Source: Candidatus Borkfalkia excrementavium
GTDB taxonomy: Bacteria; Bacillota; Clostridia; Christensenellales; Borkfalkiaceae
DNA length: 64,000 bases
Reading direction: 5' to 3'
NCBI GenBank assembly: GCA_019115945.1
Contig: DXCO01000019.1
Span: 1-64,000 of the forward strand
The notes under the pieces are model-generated. The model searched no databases, was not told the origin of the DNA, and saw only the letters and a list, made by a program, of their open reading frames with translations. Shown one piece after another: positions 27,896 through 37,901 of this stretch (the first letter of the stretch is position 1; each line of letters opens with the position of its first letter). A program made the translations under genes and the position numbers.

Positions 27896-28753
27896 ATGCA
27901 GAAGGTAAAAATATCGCTCGCGGGAGATCTGGGCAGCGGCAAGTCCACGGTCGGCAGGATCCTCGCGGAAAAATTCGGCGCCGAAATATATTCGACGGGC
28001 ACCATTCAGCGTCAGATCGCAGAAAGCATGGGCATGACGACGCTCGAACTCAACAAGTATTCCGAAACGCATCCCGAGATCGATCAGATGATCGACGACG
28101 GTCTGCGCGCGCTGAACGGGCAGGATCTTTCGGTGATCATCGATTCGCGCATGGCGTGGCACTTTGTGCCCTCGTCTTTTTCCGTCTATATGACGGCGGA
28201 CGCGGTCGTGTCCGCGCGGCGCATCATGGAGGCGGGGCGCTCGAGCGAACCTTTTTCTTCTCTCGACGAGGCGGTGCGTTCCGTCCGCAGCAGGAGAAAG
28301 AGCGAAATGTACCGCTATGCGGCTTTTTATGATGTAAATATCAAAGATCTCGAAAATTACGATTTTGTCATCGATACGTCGTTCGCGTCTCCCGAACGCG
28401 TCGCGCAGGAGATCGCCTCGCATTATCTCGACCATATGGCGGGGAAACCGTTCGAGCGGTATCTGATCTGCGCGGAACGGCTTCTGCCCTGTGCGGAGGA
28501 GAGGGGCGGCGCCCCCCGCTTTGTGGAGCAGGACGGATTCTTCTATATCGCTGGCGGCGCGGATAAAATTTTGTCCCTCGTCAGGGGGGGAGAAAGCCTG
28601 CTTCCCCTCAAACGTCTGCGCTCGTTCGGCAGGGGAAAGGGCAGGAAAGACGCGTTTATCCTCGCCAACTGTACGGCTGAAAAGATCAATGCGTGGGAGG
28701 AGGAAAGCGGCGTGAAAATGCGCGTCAGGCCGCCCTTTTTATGCGCGAACTGA
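27896..28753 (+). CDS. Cytidylate kinase-like family protein
   Basis: KISLAGDLGSGKSTVGRILAEKFGAEIYSTGTIQRQIAESMGMT...VIIDSRMAWHFVPSSFSVYMTAD. Confidence 0.8.
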   Translation: MQKVKISLAGDLGSGKSTVGRILAEKFGAEIYSTGTIQRQIAESMGMTTLELNKYSETHPEIDQMIDDGLRALNGQDLSVIIDSRMAWHFVPSSFSVYMTADAVVSARRIMEAGRSSEPFSSLDEAVRSVRSRRKSEMYRYAAFYDVNIKDLENYDFVIDTSFASPERVAQEIASHYLDHMAGKPFERYLICAERLLPCAEERGGAPRFVEQDGFFYIAGGADKILSLVRGGESLLPLKRLRSFGRGKGRKDAFILANCTAEKINAWEEESGVKMRVRPPFLCAN

Positions 28754-29574
28754 CCGAACGCGAACGCATCGAGCGCTCGATCCTGACCACGTACCGCAAG
28801 GGCGTATGGAGCAAATTCGTCCGCGCGGTCAAAGAATACGCGCTGATCGAAGAGGGAGACAGGATCGCGGTCTGCATGTCGGGAGGGAAAGACTCCGCGC
28901 TTCTTGCCAAGTGCATGCAGGAACTGCAAAAACACAGCCCCGTGCGGTTCGGGCTGGAATTCATCGTCATGGACCCGGGGTACAATCCGGAAAACAGGGC
29001 GCTGATCGAAAAGAACGCAAACCTTCTGGGCATACCCGCGCATATTTTTGAAACGCAGATCTTCGAAGCGGTCTCCGAAGTCGTCAAAAACCCGTGTTAT
29101 CTCTGCGCGCGCATGCGCAGGGGGTATCTGTACGAAGAGGCGCTTCGCCTCGGCTGCAACAAGATCGCCCTCGGCCACCATTTCGACGACGTGATCGAAA
29201 CCATCCTGATGGGCATCCTGTACGGCGGACAGATGCAGAGCATGCCGCCCAAACTGAAAAGCACCAATCATAAGGGCATGCAGTTGATACGCCCCCTATA
29301 TTACGTGCACGAAAGGGATATTTTGAACTGGCAGAAGGGGAACGGGCTTTCCTTTTTGCGGTGCGCGTGCAGGTTTACGGAGCGGAGCGAGGAAAAAGAG
29401 GACGAATCCAAGCGCCGCGAGGTCAAGCGGCTGATCGCCCGCCTGAAAGAGACGAACCCCAACGTGGATATCAGCATTTTCCGCAGCGCCTATAACGTGC
29501 ACGTGGATACGTTGATCAAGTACGATTCGAAAGGGAAGGAATATCCTTTCCTCGAACGGTACGAAGAAAAATAA
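28741..29574 (+). CDS. TtcA-like PP-loop tRNA thiolation family ATPase
   Basis: IAVCMSGGKDSALLAKCM...NPCYLCARMRRGYLYEEALRLGCNKIALGHHFDDVIET...LRCACRF; overlaps the upstream gene by 13 bp. Confidence 0.88.
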   Translation: MRELTERERIERSILTTYRKGVWSKFVRAVKEYALIEEGDRIAVCMSGGKDSALLAKCMQELQKHSPVRFGLEFIVMDPGYNPENRALIEKNANLLGIPAHIFETQIFEAVSEVVKNPCYLCARMRRGYLYEEALRLGCNKIALGHHFDDVIETILMGILYGGQMQSMPPKLKSTNHKGMQLIRPLYYVHERDILNWQKGNGLSFLRCACRFTERSEEKEDESKRREVKRLIARLKETNPNVDISIFRSAYNVHVDTLIKYDSKGKEYPFLERYEEK

Positions 29575-29585
29575 ACGTATGATTT

Positions 29586-29622
29586 AAGCGCCGCCTTTTC
29601 CGTTCGGGAAGGCGGCGCTTTT
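29586..29622 (+). terminator. Intrinsic terminator
   Basis: AAGCGCCGCCTT...AAGGCGGCGCTTTT. Confidence 0.8.
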
Positions 29623-29668
29623 GCATGGAAAATTTTTTCGGAAAAAAGTATTCGCACGCTTGAATGTC

Positions 29669-29697
29669 TTGACAGTTGTCAAATTTTCGTGTATAGT
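29669..29697 (+). promoter_or_regulatory. nadABC-niaR promoter with perfect palindrome on the -35 (candidate NiaR operator)
   Basis: TTGACA(29669-29674)-17-TATAGT(29692-29697); TTGACA-GT-TGTCAA at 29669-29682. Confidence 0.65.
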
Positions 29698-29734
29698 TTC
29701 ATGGAAAGAAACGCATGCGAGGCAGGTTATTGGT

Positions 29735-30634
29735 ATGCATACGACAAAAGAGCGCATAGAAGCGCTCAAAAAGAGCAGAAATGCCGTCATTTTGGCGCAT
29801 TATTACGTTCCGGACGAGGTGCAGGAACTGGCCGATTACGTGGGAGATTCCTTTTATCTTGCAAAAGTCGCGCAGCAGACGCAGGCGGACAGCATCGTGT
29901 TTTGCGGCGTACATTTTATGGGCGAAAGCGCGAAGATCCTCAACCCCGAAAAGCGCGTGTTCCTGCCCGATCCGTCCGCAGACTGCCCGATGGCGCATAT
30001 GGCGGCGGAGGAGCAGATCGGAAAACTGCGTGCCGAATGCGGCGATCTTGCCGTCGTTTGCTATATCAATTCCACGGCGCGGCTGAAGAGCCTGTCCGAC
30101 GTGTGCGTGACCTCTTCCAACGCGGTCAAGATTGTAAAATCTCTGCCGCAAAAAAATATACTTTTTATACCCGATCAGAATCTCGGCAGTTTCGTCGCGG
30201 CGGCCGCGCCCGAAAAGACGTTTTATTATTCGGGCGGATATTGCCCCGTGCACGCCTTTCTGCTTGCGGACGACGTCGCGCGGGAAAAACGGGCGCACGC
30301 ATCCGCGCTCGTACTGACCCATCCCGAATGCACGCGGGAAGTGCGCGCCCTGTCCGATTACGTGGGGAGCACGGCGGGGATCATCTCTTATGCTGAGAAG
30401 AGCGATGCAGAAGAGTTTATCGTATGCACGGAACCGGGCGTGCTGTACGAACTGAAAAAAAGATGCCCGAAAAAGAAATTTTATCCCGTAAGCATCGTGT
30501 GCGGCGACATGAAAAAGATCACCCCCGAGCGGGTGGCGGAAACGCTGGAAAAGGAGTGCGGCGAAGTGTTTTTGGACGGATCGCTCGCGCGCAAAGCGTA
30601 CGCTCCCCTGGCTAGAATGCTGGAGTTGGGTTAA
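29735..30634 (+). CDS. nadA: Quinolinate synthase
   Basis: AVILAHYYVPDEVQELADYVGDSFYLAKVA...FCGVHFMGESAKILNPEKRVFLPDPSADCPMAHM...YINSTARLKSLSDVCVTSSNA. Confidence 0.96.
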   Translation: MHTTKERIEALKKSRNAVILAHYYVPDEVQELADYVGDSFYLAKVAQQTQADSIVFCGVHFMGESAKILNPEKRVFLPDPSADCPMAHMAAEEQIGKLRAECGDLAVVCYINSTARLKSLSDVCVTSSNAVKIVKSLPQKNILFIPDQNLGSFVAAAAPEKTFYYSGGYCPVHAFLLADDVAREKRAHASALVLTHPECTREVRALSDYVGSTAGIISYAEKSDAEEFIVCTEPGVLYELKKRCPKKKFYPVSIVCGDMKKITPERVAETLEKECGEVFLDGSLARKAYAPLARMLELG

Positions 30635-30647
30635 AAAGAGGAGTTTT

Positions 30648-31946
30648 ATGCTTTTTTCGGAAGAAAAATATGACGTTCTCATCGTAGGAACGGGCGTCGC
30701 GGGCCTATGCTGCGCGCTCAACCTGCCCGAAAGCGCGAAGGTGCTCATGCTGAGCAAGGACGCGGCGGACAGGAGCGATTCTTTCCTCGCGCAGGGCGGT
30801 ATCTGCGTTCTGAAATCTCCGGACGATTTCGCGCAGTATTTTGACGATACCATGCGCGCGGGGCATTACGAAAACAATCCCGACGCAGTGAAACTGATGA
30901 TCGAAAGTTCTCCGGACATGATCGCCGAACTCGTGCGGCGCGGCGTTTCTTTCGCGCGGGACGAGGCGGGGAATTTCCGTTATACGCGCGAGGGAGGGCA
31001 TTCCTCTCCGCGTATCCTCTTTCACGACGACGTTACGGGAAAAGAGATTACGAGCAACCTGCTTCGGGAGGCGAAAGAACGCAAGAATATCCGCATTGCG
31101 GAATACTGCGAACTCGTCGACGTCATCGCGGAAGGGGGCGAATGTTTCGGCGGCGTCGTCCGTATAGGCGCTTCGGGAGAACTCGTCCGCGTGTATGCCG
31201 ACTATACGCTGCTCGCATCCGGCGGCATCGGCGGACTGTATGAAAATTCCACAAATTACAGGCATCTGACGGGTGACGCTTTGGCGATCGCCATGAAGAA
31301 CGGCGCGGAAGTGGAGCATCTCGACTACGTTCAGATCCATCCGACCACGTTCTATTCGGAAAAGCACGGCAGGCGCTTTCTTATATCCGAATCGGTGCGC
31401 GGAGAGGGGGGCGTCCTCCTCGATGCGGAGGGCAGGCGATTCTGCAACGAACTGCTGCCGCGGGACATCGTCTCGGGCGAGATCCGCGAGCAGATGAAAA
31501 AGGACGGAACGAAATTCGTCTGGCTGGATATGCGCCCGATCGGGGAAAAGACGATCCGCGAGCATTTTCCGACGATCTTTCGCCACTGTCTCGACGAGGG
31601 GTTCGACGTGCTGAAAACGCCTATTCCCGTCGTGCCTGCCCAGCATTACTTTATGGGCGGGATCAAGGTGGATCTCGACGGCAGGACGAATATCAGGCGG
31701 CTGTACGCCGCGGGGGAGACGGCCTGCAACGGCGTGCACGGTAAAAACAGGCTGGCGAGCAATTCCCTTCTGGAAAGCCTTATCTGGGCAAAGCGCGCCG
31801 CAAACAGCATGATGCAAAGAGGCATGGGGCAGATTACGAGGTTCCCGAAAAAAGATACGGCCGAATACGCCGATTACCGGACTTTGAAAGAAAATTATGC
31901 GAATATGATCCGCGAAGAGGCGGAGAGGGAGGCATATTGTGATTGA
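30648..31946 (+). CDS. nadB: L-aspartate oxidase
   Basis: DVLIVGTGVAGLCCALNLP...SFLAQGGICV...HSSPRILFHDDVTGKEI...GGIKVDLDGRTNIRRLYAAGETACNGVHGKNRLASNSLLE. Confidence 0.95.
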   Translation: MLFSEEKYDVLIVGTGVAGLCCALNLPESAKVLMLSKDAADRSDSFLAQGGICVLKSPDDFAQYFDDTMRAGHYENNPDAVKLMIESSPDMIAELVRRGVSFARDEAGNFRYTREGGHSSPRILFHDDVTGKEITSNLLREAKERKNIRIAEYCELVDVIAEGGECFGGVVRIGASGELVRVYADYTLLASGGIGGLYENSTNYRHLTGDALAIAMKNGAEVEHLDYVQIHPTTFYSEKHGRRFLISESVRGEGGVLLDAEGRRFCNELLPRDIVSGEIREQMKKDGTKFVWLDMRPIGEKTIREHFPTIFRHCLDEGFDVLKTPIPVVPAQHYFMGGIKVDLDGRTNIRRLYAAGETACNGVHGKNRLASNSLLESLIWAKRAANSMMQRGMGQITRFPKKDTAEYADYRTLKENYANMIREEAEREAYCD

Positions 31947-32793
31947 CGAAATTACCATGAAACTGCACGGGGACGACATGATCCTTTCCGCGCTGAAAGA
32001 GGACATTTCTTCGGAGGATCTCTCCTCAAACTGTGTACTGAGCGGCTATTGCGAGGGGGAAGCGGAACTTTTATGCAAGCAAACGGGCGTGATCGCGGGG
32101 CTTTCCGTCTTTGCGCGTACCTTTACCCTTCTCGATCCGCGCGTGCGCGTCACCTTTTTCGCCGAGGACGGAGAAGAGGCGGAAAAAGGGAAAAAACTTG
32201 CCGTCGTGCGCGGAGATATGCGCGCGATCCTCGCCGGAGAAAGGACGGCGCTCAATTTTCTGCAGAGGATGAGCGGCATTGCCACCGCGACGCGCGCGAT
32301 CGTAAAACTTCTGGAAGGCACGGGGATCTTGCTTGCGGATACGCGCAAGACCACGCCGAACATGCGCCTGTTCGAAAAATACGCCGTCCGAGTGGGAGGG
32401 GGAACGAATCATCGCTATAATCTTTCGGATGCGATTATGCTCAAAGATAATCATATCGGCGCTGCGGGCGGTGTAAAGCAGGCGATCGCCGCGGCGAAAC
32501 GCTACGCTTCCTTCATGACCAAGATCGAGGTGGAGACGGAGACGCTCGAACAGGTGGACGATGCCGTCGAAGCGGGCGCGGACGTCATCATGCTCGACAA
32601 CATGCCGGACGAAATGATGCGCGAAGCGGTGCGCCGCATTGCGGGCAGGGCGCTCGTCGAAATTTCGGGCAACGTCACGAAAGAGAATATAGAAAGACTG
32701 AAAGGTATCGGGGCAGACATTATATCCAGTGGCGCTTTGACCCATTCTTCGCCCATCCTCGATCTGTCTTTGAAAAATCTGCATGCGGTCTGA
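31939..32793 (+). CDS. nadC: Nicotinate-nucleotide diphosphorylase (carboxylating)
   Basis: ERTALNFLQRMSGIATATR...DTRKTTPNMRLFEKYAVRVGGGTNHRYNLSDAIMLKDNHI. Confidence 0.96.
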   Translation: MIDEITMKLHGDDMILSALKEDISSEDLSSNCVLSGYCEGEAELLCKQTGVIAGLSVFARTFTLLDPRVRVTFFAEDGEEAEKGKKLAVVRGDMRAILAGERTALNFLQRMSGIATATRAIVKLLEGTGILLADTRKTTPNMRLFEKYAVRVGGGTNHRYNLSDAIMLKDNHIGAAGGVKQAIAAAKRYASFMTKIEVETETLEQVDDAVEAGADVIMLDNMPDEMMREAVRRIAGRALVEISGNVTKENIERLKGIGADIISSGALTHSSPILDLSLKNLHAV

Positions 32794-32811
32794 GAGTACG
32801 GGGGAAAGTTT

Positions 32812-33354
32812 ATGACAGGGGAAGAGCGCAGAGAAAAGATCGGAAAGATGCTCGGGGAAGAGCCCCTTTCCGCGACGGATATCGCGCGCGCGTTCGGCGT
32901 GAGCCGCCAGGTCATCGTGCAGGACGTGGCGCTCCTTCGCGCGGAAGGAAGGGCCATTCTCTCCACAAACCGCGGATATATTCTTCGGGAAAGCAGGGGC
33001 TTTGCCCGCGTGTTCAAAGTGCGCCATACCGACGCCGAGACGAGGGAAGAACTTTTCATGATCGCGGATGAAGGGGGATGCGTGGAAAACGTGTTCGTGC
33101 ATCATAAAGTATACGGCACGATCAGCGCGTATATGGGGATCGACAGCCGCAGCAAAGCGGAGGCGTTCATGCGGCAGATCGCCGAGGGGAGGTCCTCCTT
33201 TCTGAAAAATATCACCTCCGATTATCACTACCACACCGTCCGCGCGGAGAGCGAGCGGATACTCGACGCGATTGAAAAGAGACTGGGCGAGCGCGGTTTT
33301 TTGGTGCCCTCGGAAAGAAAGGGCGGGCAGGAAACGCGAAGGGAGAAGTTTTAG
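32812..33354 (+). CDS. niaR: NiaR/YrxA-type transcriptional repressor (HTH + 3H domain)
   Basis: LSATDIARAFGVSRQVIVQDVALLRAEGRAILSTNRGYIL plus 3H-like C-terminus; 3' end of the nad operon. Confidence 0.88.
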   Translation: MTGEERREKIGKMLGEEPLSATDIARAFGVSRQVIVQDVALLRAEGRAILSTNRGYILRESRGFARVFKVRHTDAETREELFMIADEGGCVENVFVHHKVYGTISAYMGIDSRSKAEAFMRQIAEGRSSFLKNITSDYHYHTVRAESERILDAIEKRLGERGFLVPSERKGGQETRREKF

Positions 33355-33383
33355 AAAAAAATCCCGTTTTGTAAAGCAATCGC

Positions 33384-33412
33384 TTGACAAACGCCCGTGC
33401 GGCGGATATAAT
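33384..33412 (+). promoter_or_regulatory. Consensus sigma-A promoter for riboswitch/P-type ATPase
   Basis: TTGACA(33384-33389)-17-TATAAT(33407-33412). Confidence 0.8.
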
Positions 33413-33429
33413 CGAAATACAATCGAATC

Positions 33430-33530
33430 AACCCGTGAGGGAGTAGTCGGCGCGGCCGTTTCCGCGCGGCAAGTCTTCATCCCGCGTGATTGCGCAGGCT
33501 TGCCTTAATTGACGAGACTCATATGAATGC
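33430..33530 (+). promoter_or_regulatory. yybP-ykoY manganese riboswitch aptamer
   Basis: P1 GTGAG(33435-33439)/CTCAT(33518-33522) flanked by GGAGTAGTCGG and GACGAGA; inner stem GGCAAG/CTTGCC; matches the GGGGAGUAG...AGCAAGACC layout of the family. Confidence 0.85.
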
Positions 33531-33579
33531 GCTTGCCGCGTTTATATGGCCCGAAGTTTCGTTCTCCCCGTACGTTTTG

Positions 33580-33611
33580 CCGTATACGCATCGAGCGTAT
33601 GCGGTTTTTTT
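33580..33611 (+). terminator. Riboswitch expression-platform terminator
   Basis: CCGTATACGC-atcga-GCGTATGCGG-TTTTTTT. Confidence 0.88.
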
Positions 33612-33652
33612 CGTCTTTCGGATAGGGAATCATTTTTATGGAGGAAGCGCCC

Positions 33653-36343
33653 ATGAATTATTTTGATCAAAAGGGCTCAGAAGTGCTTGCGGAACTGGGA
33701 TCGGACGCAAAGTCCGGCCTCACGTCCGAGCAGGTGAAGGCCAATGCCGAAAAATACGGCAGAAACGAATTCACCAGAGAAAAGGGCAAATCGCTCTTGC
33801 GCAGGATCTGGGAGGCGGCCACCGAACCCATGCTGATCCTGCTGTTCTTTGCGTGGGTGATCACGGTCGCGGTCAACATCGTGCGCGAAGTGCAGACGGG
33901 CGACGGAGATTTCATCGAGTGCGTCGGCATTCTCGTCGCCATCGCCATTTCCGTCGTGCTCACCGTCGTCATGGAGGGAAAGAGCGCCAAGGCGTTCGAA
34001 GAACTCAACAAGATCAAGGAGGGGATCGAGATCAAAGTCGTGCGCGACGGCGTCGTGCAGTACATACCCTCGCAGGACCTCGTCGTCGGCGATATCGTTT
34101 TTCTGGAAACGGGCAACAAAGTGGTCGCGGACGGCAGACTATTGGAAAGCGTTTCCCTTATGAGCGACGAGTCTTCCCTCACGGGCGAGAGCGTGCCCGT
34201 GGAGAAAAACGCGGCTCTGCGCATCGAAAACCCCGCAACGCCCGTGGCAGAACGCGCGAACATGGTGTTTTCCGGCTGTTTCATCACGAGCGGAACGGGC
34301 AAAATGGTCGTTACGGGCGTGGGAGACAATACGCAGTTCGGCCTGATTGCCCGCGAGATCCAGGGCGGCGGGGAAGGCCCCACGCCGCTGCAGGAAAAGA
34401 TGGCCAAACTTGGCAAAGTGATCACCGTTCTCGGCGGCGTTGCGGCGGCGCTCATTTTCCTGATCCAACTCGTCTTCCGCATCGTGGAAGGGACCGCGGA
34501 CTTTGCCGGCGTTTCGGGCGCGTTTATCGACAGCATCGTGCTGATGGTCGCGGCGGTGCCCGAAGGGCTTCCCACCATCGTGGCCATTTCCCTCTCCATC
34601 AATATTGCGAAAATGGCCAGGGAAAACGCGCTCGTCAAAAAAATGGTCGCGTGCGAGACGATCGGATGCATCAACGTCATCTGCTCGGACAAGACGGGTA
34701 CGCTCACGGAAAACAGGATGACGGTCGTGGACGTCTATTCGGACGGCGGTTTTCACGATGTCGCTTCCTTCTGCAACCCCGCCATGCTGGAAAACTACTG
34801 TCTGAACAGCACTGCCGATCTGTACGAAGATGCGGGCACCGTTCGCTTCGTAGGCAACCCCACAGAGGGAGCGCTCCTCGTTTCTGCATCGAAATGCGGC
34901 GTGGATTATAAGAAAAAGCGCGGGGAAGCGGATATTGCAGACGTTTATCCCTTTTCCTCCGATACGAAAAATATGACTACCTGCGTCCGTGCGGGAGGCG
35001 GCTATTCCGTCTATACCAAAGGGAGCCCCGAAAAGATCCTTGCGCTCTGTTCGATGGACGAAGCCGAACGGGAGAAGATCGAAGCGGAGATCGTGGGGCT
35101 TGAAAAGCGCGCGCGCCGCGTGCTCGCCTTTGCGCACAGGTTTACCGAAAAACGCCCGGGCAGCCGCGAAGAGGCGGAAAAAGAAATGATCTTCGACGGA
35201 TTCGTCGGTATTGCCGATCCTCTCCGTTCGGAGGTGTACGACGCCGTGCACGCTTGCCAGAGGGCAGGCATCGATCTGAAAATGCTCACGGGCGACAACA
35301 TCGTCACCGCCACCGCCATCGCGGAAGAACTCGGTATCCTCGACGACGATCACGTAGCCGTGGAGGCGGGATATCTGGAAGGGCTTTCGGACGCGGAATT
35401 TTCCGAGATCCTGCCCAGCGTGCGCGTCATCGCGAGGAGTACGCCCCTTCTGAAGATGCGCGTCGTCAAAGAACTCAAATCAAAAGGCAACGTGGTCGCC
35501 GTTACAGGCGACGGCATCAACGACGCGCCTGCGCTGAAAAATGCGGACGTCGGCATCGCGATGGGCATTTCCGGCACGGAAGTTTCCAAAGAGGCCGCAG
35601 ATATCGTCCTTTTGAACGACTCCTTCTCTACCATCGTCACGACCGTCAAATGGGGCAGGGGGATCTACGAAAATTTCAAACGGTTTATCCAGTTTCAGTT
35701 GACGGTGAACGTGGCGTCCGTGCTCATCGTATTTCTCTGTACGGTCATCGGCCTGTTCGTGGAGGGATTCTCGACTCCCTTTACCGCGCTCGATCTTCTT
35801 TGGATCAACCTGATCATGGACGGGCCTCCCGCGCTCACGCTGGGGCTGGAACCCATCCGCAACGATCTGATGAACAGAACACCCACCCGCCGCGGAGAGA
35901 GCATCGTGTCCGCCGGCATGCTCAGGCGCATCGTCATCAACGGCGTATTCATGTGCGCCGTGTGCATCGCCCAGATGAATTGGGATTTCCTCGGCATCGT
36001 CGGGGACGGGCTGGATGCGGAAACGGCGCGAAACACGTCCAATACCGTCATCTTTACGCTCTTCGTGCTCTTCCAGTTGTTCAATGCGTTCAACTGCAGG
36101 GAACTTGAAGACGAGAGCATCTTCCCCAACCTCTTCAAGAACAAACTTACCCTGATCGCGTTCGTCGTCACTTTCGCCCTGCAGATCGTCATCACGCAGT
36201 TTGCCGGCCCCGTGTTCAACACCGTTCCCCTGGATATCCTGTCCTGGCTGAAAATTACCGGTGTCGCGTTTTCCATCATCGTGCTGAACGAGTTGGTCAA
36301 ACTGATCTCCCGTGCGGTCAAAAGAGTGCGCGCGGCAAAATAA
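33653..36343 (+). CDS. P-type cation-transporting ATPase (Ca2+-ATPase/PMCA-like; probable Mn2+/Ca2+ exporter)
   Basis: ICSDKTGTLTENRM, MLTGDNIVTATAIA, VTGDGINDAPALKNADVGIAMGISGTEVSKEAADIVL; governed by the Mn riboswitch. Confidence 0.93.
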   Translation: MNYFDQKGSEVLAELGSDAKSGLTSEQVKANAEKYGRNEFTREKGKSLLRRIWEAATEPMLILLFFAWVITVAVNIVREVQTGDGDFIECVGILVAIAISVVLTVVMEGKSAKAFEELNKIKEGIEIKVVRDGVVQYIPSQDLVVGDIVFLETGNKVVADGRLLESVSLMSDESSLTGESVPVEKNAALRIENPATPVAERANMVFSGCFITSGTGKMVVTGVGDNTQFGLIAREIQGGGEGPTPLQEKMAKLGKVITVLGGVAAALIFLIQLVFRIVEGTADFAGVSGAFIDSIVLMVAAVPEGLPTIVAISLSINIAKMARENALVKKMVACETIGCINVICSDKTGTLTENRMTVVDVYSDGGFHDVASFCNPAMLENYCLNSTADLYEDAGTVRFVGNPTEGALLVSASKCGVDYKKKRGEADIADVYPFSSDTKNMTTCVRAGGGYSVYTKGSPEKILALCSMDEAEREKIEAEIVGLEKRARRVLAFAHRFTEKRPGSREEAEKEMIFDGFVGIADPLRSEVYDAVHACQRAGIDLKMLTGDNIVTATAIAEELGILDDDHVAVEAGYLEGLSDAEFSEILPSVRVIARSTPLLKMRVVKELKSKGNVVAVTGDGINDAPALKNADVGIAMGISGTEVSKEAADIVLLNDSFSTIVTTVKWGRGIYENFKRFIQFQLTVNVASVLIVFLCTVIGLFVEGFSTPFTALDLLWINLIMDGPPALTLGLEPIRNDLMNRTPTRRGESIVSAGMLRRIVINGVFMCAVCIAQMNWDFLGIVGDGLDAETARNTSNTVIFTLFVLFQLFNAFNCRELEDESIFPNLFKNKLTLIAFVVTFALQIVITQFAGPVFNTVPLDILSWLKITGVAFSIIVLNELVKLISRAVKRVRAAK

Positions 36344-36519
36344 TCGGCGGCACAGATGCGGCAAAGATGACCGATCGGGCAAAAAAGTCTTTTCATGTGA
36401 ACTTTTTTGTAATTTTTTGCACGATTATGTTTGTTTTTCTGTGAAATTGTGATATAATAAACTCCGGAAGGCGGGGCATCCGCTCCGCCTTTACTTTATC
36501 GGTAACAAAGAGGGCAGAT

Positions 36520-37767
36520 ATGAACAGATACGACAGTGCGAAAGAGGCGTTTGCAAAATTCGGCGTCGACACCGACCGCGCGATCGCGGCGTTGAACGAA
36601 ATCCCCGTTTCCGTGCATTGCTGGCAGGGCGACGACGTCGTGGGGTTCGACGGCGGCGGGGCCGCGAGCGGCGGTATCCAGACGACGGGGAATTACCCCG
36701 GGCGGGCGAGGACGTTTGAGGAACTTTCTGAAGACATCCGCTTCGCCTTTTCGCTGATGCCGGGCAAAAAGCGCCTGAACCTGCACGCAAGTTATGCGAT
36801 TTTGGGCGACGATGCGGGCAAGATCGACCGCGACGCCTATCGGCCCGAACATTTTGCTCCTTGGGTCAGGTTTGCAAAAGAGATCGGGTTGGACGGCATC
36901 GATTTCAATCCTACCTGCTTTTCGCACGCAATGGTCAAAGACGGGCTCACCCTTTCTTCTCCGGACGAAGACGTGCGCCGGTTCTGGGTACGCCATTGCC
37001 AGGCAAGCCTGAAGATTGCCGAATATCTGGCGGAGGAAATGGGTTCGCACTGCCTCGTAAACATCTGGGTCCCCGACGGATATAAGGACGTGCCGGCCGA
37101 CAGACTGTCCCCCCGCCTGCGCCTGAAAAAGTCGCTGGACGAGATCCTTTCCGTAAACTATAATAAAAATAAAGTATACGTCGCCGTGGAAAGCAAGGTG
37201 TTCGGCATCGGCGTGGAAAGTTACACGGTGGGCAACAACGAGTTTTATCAGAATTACGCCGCGACGCGCGGGATCTGCTGCCTTTTGGATAACGGGCATT
37301 ATCATCCCACCGAAGTCGTGTCGGATAAAATCCCTTCCCTTTTGGCGTTCTACGACAAAGTCGCGTTGCATGTTACGAGAGGGGTCCGCTGGGACAGCGA
37401 CCACGTCATTTTGTACGAAGACGAACTCAAAGAGATCTGCAAAGAGATCGTGCGCGGCGGCGCGGACAAAGTGATGATCGGCCTGGATTATTTCGATGCG
37501 AGCATCAACAGGATCTCCGCATGGGTCGTGGGGCAGAGGAACGTGCAGAAAGCGCTGTTGTTCGCCCTTTTGCAGCCGAACGATTATCTGCGCGGCTTGC
37601 AGGACAAGGCTGCGTTCACCCGCCTTATGTACGCGCAGGAGGAGTTGAAAATGCTTCCCTACGGAGACGTTTGGGCAGAGTATCTGAAAAAATACGGCTA
37701 CGCTCCCGACGATTGGTTCGTCCGGGTGGAAGAATACGAAAAGAAAGTCCTTAGCAAAAGAAAATAA
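36520..37767 (+). CDS. rhaA: L-rhamnose isomerase
   Basis: VSVHCWQGDDVVGFDGGGAASGGIQTTGNYPGRART...NLHASYAILGD...GIDFNPTCFSHAMVKDGLTLSSPD. Confidence 0.93.
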   Translation: MNRYDSAKEAFAKFGVDTDRAIAALNEIPVSVHCWQGDDVVGFDGGGAASGGIQTTGNYPGRARTFEELSEDIRFAFSLMPGKKRLNLHASYAILGDDAGKIDRDAYRPEHFAPWVRFAKEIGLDGIDFNPTCFSHAMVKDGLTLSSPDEDVRRFWVRHCQASLKIAEYLAEEMGSHCLVNIWVPDGYKDVPADRLSPRLRLKKSLDEILSVNYNKNKVYVAVESKVFGIGVESYTVGNNEFYQNYAATRGICCLLDNGHYHPTEVVSDKIPSLLAFYDKVALHVTRGVRWDSDHVILYEDELKEICKEIVRGGADKVMIGLDYFDASINRISAWVVGQRNVQKALLFALLQPNDYLRGLQDKAAFTRLMYAQEELKMLPYGDVWAEYLKKYGYAPDDWFVRVEEYEKKVLSKRK

Positions 37768-37770
37768 CGG

Positions 37771-37807
37771 AAAAAGCGCACCGCAGTATCCATGCGGCGC
37801 GCTTTTT
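37771..37807. terminator. Terminator after rhaA
   Basis: AAAAAGCGCaCCGCA...TGCGGcGCGCTTTTT. Confidence 0.75.
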
Positions 37808-37836
37808 GAATTGTATAAACAATATTTTTGTTGTCC

Positions 37837-37865
37837 TTGACAAAATAAACGGGATAGTATATAAT
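37837..37865 (+). promoter_or_regulatory. Consensus promoter of the SPFH cluster
   Basis: TTGACA-17-TATAAT. Confidence 0.75.
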
Positions 37866-37901
37866 ATCAATATACGTAAAAAGCCATAGTGAGGTACCGA
37901 T

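Noticed and set aside
32071-33480. 469-aa antisense ORF over nadC and niaR
   Set aside because: Spans two well-identified sense genes and part of the riboswitch region; low-complexity His/Arg/Phe-rich translation.
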